Part shown: piece after piece, positions 1 to 5,408 of the stretch
How positions within the stretch are numbered: the stretch's first letter is position 1
Layout of the letters: the number at the start of each line of letters is the position of its first letter
NCBI GenBank assembly: GCA_030017935.1
Contig: JASEGF010000152.1
Span: forward strand, 1-5,408
Origin: Bacteroidales bacterium
GTDB taxonomy: Bacteria > Bacteroidota > Bacteroidia > Bacteroidales > DTU049
Length of the DNA: 5,408 bases
Direction of reading: 5' to 3'
Translations under genes and position numbers: made by a program
The notes under the pieces: model-generated
The model's database searches: none
Seen by the model: the letters and a program-made list of their open reading frames with translations, nothing else
Told to the model about the DNA's origin: nothing

Positions 1-231
1 GGTGATGGCGTAAATGATGTATTTTACATTGAAAATATTGACAAATATCCTTCTTGTGAACTTACCATTTTAAATAGATGGGGAAATACTGTCTATGAAG
101 TTACTAGTTATGATAATACTTGGGATGCTAAAGACCAGCCAGGTGGTACATATTATTTTGTTTTATATACAGGAAATGGACCAAACAATCCAAATAAAGT
201 ATATAAAGGTTCAATTACAGTTGTAAAATGA
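1..231 (+). CDS. C-terminal end of a T9SS type B cargo protein (partial, 5' end outside window)
   Basis: Frame 1 is open from the left edge to a TGA at 229-231, giving 76 residues. They match the type B sorting domain (CHU_C / TIGR04131, gliding motility-associated C-terminal domain) from just after its usual 'PNAFTPN' opening. Visible landmarks are GDGVNDVFYI (residues 1-10), LTILNRWGNTVYE (21-33), NTWDA (39-43), PGGTYYFVLY (47-56) and YKGSITVV (68-75). In this family the domain directs a protein already exported by Sec through the outer membrane by the type IX secretion system. The motifs are canonical, so this copy is probably functional. The rest of the protein lies upstream, so its cargo function cannot be stated. 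The next gene follows after 15 bases in the same direction, and its product carries the same kind of sorting domain. Confidence is high for the domain; nothing can be said about the whole protein. Confidence 0.93.
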   Translation, partial: GDGVNDVFYIENIDKYPSCELTILNRWGNTVYEVTSYDNTWDAKDQPGGTYYFVLYTGNGPNNPNKVYKGSITVVK

Positions 232-246
232 TTTAATTATTAATAA
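232..246 (+). other. 15-base intergenic gap and start context of the second gene
   Basis: The gap between the TGA of the first gene and the ATG of the second consists only of A and T. It has no Shine-Dalgarno sequence and no room for a promoter or terminator. AT-rich leaders without Shine-Dalgarno are common in Bacteroidota. The spacing favours co-transcription of the two genes. Confidence 0.7.
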
Positions 247-2595
247 ATGAAGAATTATTTAATCTTATTTTATTTATTTTTAACTAACATAAGTTTTATT
301 TATGGACAATTGGTAGTTAGCATTTCACCGAGTGATACATCTATTTGTAATGGTGATGTTATTAGTTTGAATGCAAACAGTAATATATCTGGCACCACAT
401 ATTTATGGTCAAATGGCAGTAATACAAATTCTATTAATGTTTCTCCTACTCTTACAACTACTTATACAGTTACAGGAACATCTCCTGCTAGTGAAACTGC
501 CTCTGCCGCAGTAACGATAACAGTTTTACCTAAACCTAATCTATCTTATTCAGCTACTTCAACTGTTTTTTGTGATATCGGCGGTATTGATACTATTACT
601 GTTAGTTCTGATATTCCAGGAACAAATTACAATTGGAATACTGGTGATAATACAAATCAAATAATAATTTCTGTTGATACTTCTTCACTTTTTCAAGTTA
701 CAGGCACAGCACCTAATGGATGCTATTCTACTTTATCAATATATATTTTAATAGCGAGTAGTCCAACTATTTCTACTACTGATGACACAATTTGTAATGG
801 TGAAACTGGCACAATTTCAGTAACTGGCAACGCCATGGGCTATCAATGGAATAATGGTAGCAATCAATTTTCATTAAATTTAAATCCTACTACAACAACT
901 ATTTATACAGTAACAGGTACTAGTTCTTTAGGATGTACTGCCAGTGCTACTGCTACTATTGTAGTAAATCCTTTACACAATATTACTATAGTAGCCAATC
1001 CATCTACAGTATGTGAAGGTTCTTCGGTCGATATTACTGCTAACGGAGCTAATACTTATCTGTGGTCAAATGGGCAAAATACTCAAACTATCAATCCAAT
1101 TATTAATCAACAAACTACATTTAGCGTTACTGGTACTAGTCTTGATGGTTGTACAAATTCAAATTCAATTACTATAAATATTTATCCCTTGCCTACTATC
1201 ACTGTAAATAATCAAACTATATGTTTAGGAGATACAGCTATTTTATCTGCACAAGGAGCTATAAATTACAGCTGGAGCAATGGACAAAATACTAATACTA
1301 TTCAAGTAAATCCAATAACTACTACCACATATTCTGTTACAGGAACAGATAATCATGGTTGCACAAACAGTACAACTGCTATTGTAACCGTATTAACCAA
1401 TCCACAACTTATTGTTAATGATACTGCAATTTGCATTGGTGATACAGCATATCTACATGTAACTGGTGCCGATAATTATCATTGGAGTAATGGGATCAAT
1501 AGTGCAAATTTAATGATTATACCTAATCAAACTATTACATATACTGTAACAGGTTTCCTTGGAACAAATTGTAGCTCATCTGCCACAGTTACTATTAATG
1601 TAAATCCTCTCCCTAACTTTGACATAAATACTCAACCGGCTTATTGTAATGCAAATAATGGATTAGCAGAAATAACTAATTTGACTGGTACTCCACCATA
1701 TCAATATTTATGGAATACTATTCCTCCAGCAACTACACAAACTATTACTGAGCTAAGTGGAGGAGTATATTTTGTAACTGTAACCGATGCTAATGGTTGT
1801 AGAACTGTTGGGCAAACATTAATTGAAACTAAGCCACCTTTTACTTTTACAACACAATCTTCTCCAGAACATTGTGGAAATCGAGATGGTGCAATTATTA
1901 TAAACGTTACTGGTAATTTACTTCCTATTTCTTATCATTGGAGTCATAACTCTACTTTAGATACTAATGAATTATATAATTTGCAAAGTGGTACTTATTT
2001 CGTGACTATAACGGATAATTTATGTACTCAAGAAGCGAGTATCAATGTTCCTTATTGGTCTGGGCCTAATGCTAGATTTACTCCAAGTATTTATACTTGG
2101 TATATGGATGGTGAACCTATAGAATTTTATAATTATACTATAGGAGCTACAAATTATTTATATGATTTTGGTGATGGCACTTATAGCGAAGAAGCTAATC
2201 CATCTCATAGATATATAAATGATGGCACTTTTGTTATTACTTTGTATGCTACAGATCAATACAATTGCACTTCTGTATATGTAGATTCAATTGTTGTTAT
2301 AGAAAATTTTCAAATATTTATACCTAATGCCTTTACTCCAAATAGAGATAATCTGAATGATTATTTTACTCCATTCATACAGGGGATAGATACAGAAAGT
2401 TATGAAATCTCTATCTATAGCAAAACAGGTAAATTAATGTTCCATACTACTGATATTAATAAGCCGTGGGATGGCAATATTGCTGACAAAAATGATAGAG
2501 AAATAAATTCTAATACCTATATCTTTATAATAAAATTTACAACTTTAAATATGAAAGATAAAATTTATAGAGGGGTTATTAATGTTATTCATTAA
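247..2595 (+). CDS. Secreted multidomain adhesin-like protein: six Ig-like repeats, two SprB repeats, PKD domain, T9SS type B sorting domain
   Basis: Complete 782-residue protein. Residues 1-20 are a signal peptide (MKN, then a hydrophobic run to FIYG, likely cleaved before Q21); the ATG at 247 is chosen because it gives this peptide directly. Six Ig-like repeats of the CHU_C-associated type (Ig_7-like) follow at about 22-98, 99-173, 174-244, 245-316, 317-386 and 387-456. Each has a central Trp (54, 130, 201, 273, 343, 413) and most have a 'TxTVTG' strand and a late GC. Two SprB-like repeats lie at about 457-531 (PPYQYLW, GGVYFVTVTDANGC) and 532-607. A PKD domain lies at about 608-686 with YDFGDG at 639-644. 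The sorting domain at about 687-782 opens with IFIPNAFTPN. The protein is inferred to be exported by Sec, then T9SS, and to be surface-attached or released. No enzyme motif is seen, so adhesion or a structural role is the best inference. The sorting domain is atypical: the usual NRWG is YSKTG (724-728) and the usual P-x-GTY is INSNTY (753-758). The domain calls are firm; the role is inferred. Confidence 0.95.
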   Translation: MKNYLILFYLFLTNISFIYGQLVVSISPSDTSICNGDVISLNANSNISGTTYLWSNGSNTNSINVSPTLTTTYTVTGTSPASETASAAVTITVLPKPNLSYSATSTVFCDIGGIDTITVSSDIPGTNYNWNTGDNTNQIIISVDTSSLFQVTGTAPNGCYSTLSIYILIASSPTISTTDDTICNGETGTISVTGNAMGYQWNNGSNQFSLNLNPTTTTIYTVTGTSSLGCTASATATIVVNPLHNITIVANPSTVCEGSSVDITANGANTYLWSNGQNTQTINPIINQQTTFSVTGTSLDGCTNSNSITINIYPLPTITVNNQTICLGDTAILSAQGAINYSWSNGQNTNTIQVNPITTTTYSVTGTDNHGCTNSTTAIVTVLTNPQLIVNDTAICIGDTAYLHVTGADNYHWSNGINSANLMIIPNQTITYTVTGFLGTNCSSSATVTINVNPLPNFDINTQPAYCNANNGLAEITNLTGTPPYQYLWNTIPPATTQTITELSGGVYFVTVTDANGCRTVGQTLIETKPPFTFTTQSSPEHCGNRDGAIIINVTGNLLPISYHWSHNSTLDTNELYNLQSGTYFVTITDNLCTQEASINVPYWSGPNARFTPSIYTWYMDGEPIEFYNYTIGATNYLYDFGDGTYSEEANPSHRYINDGTFVITLYATDQYNCTSVYVDSIVVIENFQIFIPNAFTPNRDNLNDYFTPFIQGIDTESYEISIYSKTGKLMFHTTDINKPWDGNIADKNDREINSNTYIFIIKFTTLNMKDKIYRGVINVIH
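310..1614 (+). repeat. Six degenerate coding repeats (Ig-like modules, 70-76 codons each)
   Basis: The central Trp codons of the six Ig-like modules are spaced 76, 71, 72, 70 and 70 codons apart. Recurrent elements are a Cys near the start (ICNGD, VCEGS, ICLGD, ICIGD), a 'W-S/N-N-G' turn, a 'TTTTYxVTG' strand and a GC about 46-50 residues after the first Cys. DNA identity between modules is modest, so this is an old array held together at protein level. It contrasts with the near-identical copies in the next gene. Confidence 0.88.
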
Positions 2596-2636
2596 TAAAA
2601 TATGCTTTTATTTTAAATTAAAATCAAATATTATAT
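2596..2636 (+). other. 41-base AT-rich intergenic gap with no clear promoter or terminator
   Basis: The gap begins with a second in-frame TAA directly after the stop of the upstream gene, giving tandem stop codons. It contains a 15-base A/T-only inverted repeat at 2610-2624, too weak to call a terminator. No Bacteroidota -33/-7 promoter (TTG ... TAnnTTTG) and no Shine-Dalgarno sequence is visible before the ATG at 2637. Read-through transcription from the upstream gene is plausible. Confidence 0.55.
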
Positions 2637-5408
2637 ATGAAAAAATTTCTTTTGTTATTTGCATTTTTATTAAATTTTTTAAATTTAAATGCACAATATT
2701 CTACCTTAGGAAATGATTTTTGGGTATCTTTTATGCAAAATTATAATGTTCCTGCCAATTGCATTATATATATTACATCTCCACAAGGTGCAACAGGTAC
2801 TGTAAGTATGCCTGGTAGTGGATGGAGTCAAAATTTCACTGTTGGAGCTAACGCATCGATAGGAATTCAAATACCTGCTGCTCAAAATCCAAATATTGAA
2901 AATAGCAATGTGGTATTAAACAAAGGTGTTCATGTAGTATCTAACAATCCTATAGCAGTATATGCTGCTAATCAAAGAGATGCTTCTTCAGATGCCACTT
3001 TAGTTTTGCCGGTGCAAGCTCTTGGTGACCAATATATGATAATGTCATATACGGTATTATCAGGTTATCCATCTGAATTTATAATTATTGGTGTAGAAAA
3101 TAATACATCTATACAAATAATACCTAAAGCTGCAGTAATAGGAGGTGTAGGAGCAAATGTACCATTCAACATTACATTAAATGCTGGAGAAGTTTATATG
3201 GTCCAATCTAATGGCGATCTCACTGGTTCCACTGTAAAAGCAACAAATCTAAATACTTGTAATAATTTCGCAGTATTTGCTGGTAATAGATGTGCTAATG
3301 TACCAACCACATGTTCATATTGTGATCACCTATATGAACAAATGCTACCATTAAAAACATGGGGTAAAAATTATATTACTTCACCTCTAATGACTCGTAG
3401 TAGTGACCAATTTAGAATATTAGCAATGGAAAATTCTACATCAATTCAGATAAATGGTGGAACACCAATTAATTTAAATGCTGGCCAATATTATGAAACT
3501 TCTCTAAGTCAAGCTTCTTTTATTACATCAAATAATCCTATATCTGTTGCTCAATATAGCAAAGGTACATCTTGCGATAATGTTACTTCTGATCCATTTA
3601 TGATAATTTTATCTCCTGTTGAACAATTTATTGATAATATTGTTTTTCAAGCTTTTAGTACTAGTGTAATTAATCAATTTTATACTAATATTATTACTAA
3701 AACAGCCAATACTAACTTGGTTACTTTAGATGGTAGTACTTTAACTGGATGGTCAACTGTACCATCAAATAATTTATTTTCATACATAAGAAGAAATATT
3801 AATCAAGGAACTCATATTCTATATTCAGATAGCGGACTTACAGCTATAGTTTATGGCTTTGGTAATGTAGATTCTTATGGTTACTTGGCTGGAGCCAATG
3901 TTAAAGCTCTACAAATAGATCTATCTATTGTCATTAATAATGATACTATACCATATAGCTTATTCCATGATACTATTTGCAATAACCAATTAATAACTTT
4001 TATAGCTGATACATCTTCTCAGATTTACAATATACATTGGGATTTTGGTGATGGCAATACTGCAAATGGAGTAAATATTTCACATAGTTATCAATCGTCA
4101 GGTACATATAATTTAACAATGTATTTTACAAGACCTGAATCTTGTATGGAAGATTCTATAAGCACTATTTTAACTATTAATGACATCTCTGTACAAATAA
4201 CTCCAAACAATCCTCAAATATGCATTGGAAATTCTATAGTTTTAAATGGCAGCGGAGCAAGTTCATATAGTTGGAGCACAGGAGACAACACAGCAAGTAT
4301 AACAGTAACACCAAGTGCTACGACGACATATACAGTAACGGGATCAAATGGAGTAGGATGTTCAAATACTGCAACTGTTGCAGTTACAGTGGGTTCTTCA
4401 CCAACAATTAATATTACAGCTTCCCCATCGTCAATATGTTCAGGTGGTACCTCAGTTTTAACGGCAAGCGGAGGTAGTACATATAGTTGGAGCACAGGAG
4501 GTAGCACATCAAGTATAACAGTAACACCAAGTGCAACGACGACATATACAGTAACAGGATCAAGTGGAGTAGGATGTTCAAATACTGCAACTGTTACAGT
4601 TACAGTGGGTTCTTTAGCAACAATTAATGTTATAGCTTCCCCAACGTCAATATGTACAGGTGGCACCTCAGTATTAACTGCTAGTGGTGCTAATACATAT
4701 AGTTGGAGTACAGGAGAATCTGGTATGAATATAACAGTATCTCCAACATCTACAACTACTTATACATTGACTGGCATTAATTCAGAAGGATGTAGTGGAA
4801 CAGCAACTATTACAGTAACTGTTCATCCATTACCAACAATTAATTATACCACTATCCAATCTCATTGTGGTCTACCAAATGGTAGTATAATAACTAATAT
4901 AAATGAAGGTATTCCTCCATATGTTTATCAGTGGTCTAATGGAGCTAATAGCGGAAATTTAGATAATATTACTGCTGGAAATTATAATTTAACTGTTACT
5001 GATAATAATGGATGTAGCTCATCTATTTCTATAACGCTGACAGAAGCTCCTATGCCTGAAGCAAATTTTGCAGCAAAGCCACAAATAACAACTATTGATG
5101 ATCCAATGATATATTTTGAAAACTATTCTACTGGTGCGAGTTTTTATGAATGGGATTTTGGTGATGGAAATATTTCCTCTTATTATTCACCTACGCATAC
5201 ATATGAATATCCTGGTATCTATCATGTTGTTTTAACTGCATCAGATCAATATGGTTGTATAGATACAGCTGGTGCGAATATTATTATTAATGATATAACA
5301 AATATATTTTTGCCTAATGCATTTACGCCTAATGGGAACGATATTAATGAACTATACAATATTATGGGTACAGGTATAAACCCCAATACTTTCGAAATGA
5401 GAATATTT
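2637..5408 (+). CDS. Secreted protein with IgGFc-binding-protein-like N-terminal domain, PKD, Ig-like and SprB repeats, and T9SS type B sorting domain (partial, 3' end outside window)
   Basis: The frame is open from the ATG at 2637 to the right edge, giving 924 codons without a stop. Residues 1-19 are a signal peptide (MKKFLLLFAF..., ending LNLNA, cleavage before Q20), which fixes the start. Residues about 25-420 resemble the N-terminal domain of IgGFc-binding protein (FCGBP): GNDFWVSFMQNY (25-36), GVHVVSNNPIAVYA (97-110), LPVQALGDQYMI (124-135), C219/C226/C229 followed by YEQMLPLKTWGKNYI (233-247), SDPFMIILSP (318-327) and FSYIRR (381-386). A PKD domain follows at about 430-515 (WDFGDG at 468-473). 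Three Ig-like repeats span 518-731 (Trp 546, 618, 690), then a SprB repeat about 732-804 (PPYVYQW, NLTVTDNNGC), a second PKD about 805-886 (WDFGDG at 839-844), and the opening of a type B sorting domain from 887 (IFLPNAFTPNGNDINE). By alignment with the upstream paralogue, about 58 residues are missing, so the full protein should be near 980 residues. It is inferred to be a T9SS-exported surface adhesin; the ligand is unknown. Confidence 0.94.
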   Translation, partial: MKKFLLLFAFLLNFLNLNAQYSTLGNDFWVSFMQNYNVPANCIIYITSPQGATGTVSMPGSGWSQNFTVGANASIGIQIPAAQNPNIENSNVVLNKGVHVVSNNPIAVYAANQRDASSDATLVLPVQALGDQYMIMSYTVLSGYPSEFIIIGVENNTSIQIIPKAAVIGGVGANVPFNITLNAGEVYMVQSNGDLTGSTVKATNLNTCNNFAVFAGNRCANVPTTCSYCDHLYEQMLPLKTWGKNYITSPLMTRSSDQFRILAMENSTSIQINGGTPINLNAGQYYETSLSQASFITSNNPISVAQYSKGTSCDNVTSDPFMIILSPVEQFIDNIVFQAFSTSVINQFYTNIITKTANTNLVTLDGSTLTGWSTVPSNNLFSYIRRNINQGTHILYSDSGLTAIVYGFGNVDSYGYLAGANVKALQIDLSIVINNDTIPYSLFHDTICNNQLITFIADTSSQIYNIHWDFGDGNTANGVNISHSYQSSGTYNLTMYFTRPESCMEDSISTILTINDISVQITPNNPQICIGNSIVLNGSGASSYSWSTGDNTASITVTPSATTTYTVTGSNGVGCSNTATVAVTVGSSPTINITASPSSICSGGTSVLTASGGSTYSWSTGGSTSSITVTPSATTTYTVTGSSGVGCSNTATVTVTVGSLATINVIASPTSICTGGTSVLTASGANTYSWSTGESGMNITVSPTSTTTYTLTGINSEGCSGTATITVTVHPLPTINYTTIQSHCGLPNGSIITNINEGIPPYVYQWSNGANSGNLDNITAGNYNLTVTDNNGCSSSISITLTEAPMPEANFAAKPQITTIDDPMIYFENYSTGASFYEWDFGDGNISSYYSPTHTYEYPGIYHVVLTASDQYGCIDTAGANIIINDITNIFLPNAFTPNGNDINELYNIMGTGINPNTFEMRIF
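4188..4829 (+). repeat. Three tandem Ig-like coding repeats with exact 216-base (72-codon) period
   Basis: The sequence 'catatagttggag' recurs at 4264, 4480 and 4696, exactly 216 bases apart each time. By hand alignment, 4264-4479 and 4480-4695 differ at about 22 of 216 positions (about 90% identity); identity is higher over the first 137 bases. The third copy is clearly more diverged after about 4710. Each module holds a Cys pair 46-47 residues apart (C528/C575, C601/C648, C673/C719). GC over 4261-4620 counts to 151 of 360 (42%), well above the neighbouring coding sequence, and ACG and AGC codons are enriched. This fits recent duplication or gene conversion within the adhesin gene family. 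Confidence 0.9.

Noticed and set aside
2602..2616. Upstream ATG in the second intergenic gap as an alternative start or leader peptide
   Set aside because: It runs only four codons to a TAA and is not in frame with the third gene. The ATG at 2637 leads directly into a classic signal peptide.
2610..2624. Perfect A/T-only inverted repeat (7-base arms around one base) between the second and third genes
   Set aside because: With all A-T pairs and almost no loop it cannot form a stable terminator hairpin, and such palindromes are expected by chance in DNA this AT-rich.
4214..4666. Antisense open frame of about 150 codons, starting at a GTG, on the minus strand
   Set aside because: It lies exactly over the 216-base tandem repeats of the plus-strand gene and is itself repetitive (VTVYVVVALGVTVIL occurs twice). 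The composition of the repeat removes antisense stops. It has no ribosome-binding context and no recognisable domain, so it is a shadow.
4188..4829. Evenly spaced repeats considered as a CRISPR array or other non-coding array
   Set aside because: The period is a whole number of codons (72), the reading frame is open throughout, and the repeats correspond to Ig-like protein modules. There are no short palindromic repeats with unique spacers.
1..5408. A hidden defence, toxin, RNA-gene or enzyme system
   Set aside because: All but 56 bases are accounted for by three structural surface-protein genes. I saw no catalytic motifs, tRNA or rRNA features, transposase fragments or toxin domains in any frame. 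The missing ends of the first and third genes leave only the flanks open.

Overview
The window is AT-rich and fully coding on the plus strand. It carries three consecutive genes for large secreted surface proteins, and no other gene type is visible. Each gene shows all or part of a type IX secretion system (T9SS) type B C-terminal sorting domain (CHU_C / gliding motility-associated C-terminal family). The bodies of the two long proteins are built from Ig-like, SprB-repeat and PKD modules. T9SS is confined to the Bacteroidota, so the source is almost certainly a member of that phylum. Very low GC, AT-rich gaps with no Shine-Dalgarno sequence, and signal peptides ending in ...G-Q or ...NA-Q agree with this. 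Genus and lifestyle cannot be read from the window.

Layout. Positions 1-231 hold the last 76 codons of a first T9SS cargo protein, cut by the left edge. After 15 bases comes a complete 782-residue protein (247-2595): signal peptide, six Ig-like repeats of about 70-76 residues, two SprB repeats, one PKD domain and a divergent type B sorting domain. After a further 41 bases comes a third gene (2637 to the right edge, 924 codons visible, no stop). Its order is signal peptide, an approximately 400-residue domain resembling the N-terminal domain of IgGFc-binding protein, a PKD domain, three Ig-like repeats of exactly 72 residues, a SprB repeat, a second PKD domain, and the start of a type B sorting domain.

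The genes lie in one direction with very short gaps and no recognisable promoter or terminator between them, so they may be co-transcribed. The second and third proteins share the C-terminal order Ig-like / SprB / PKD / sorting domain, which suggests duplication and module exchange within one adhesin family. The likely shared role is as secreted or surface-attached adhesins or matrix proteins. No catalytic domain and no T9SS machinery gene is seen.

The most notable points are the FCGBP-like N-terminal domain on a T9SS cargo protein, and a GC-richer, codon-shifted tandem repeat of exact 216-base period inside the third gene that looks recently duplicated or converted. I found no clear evidence of an entirely new system.
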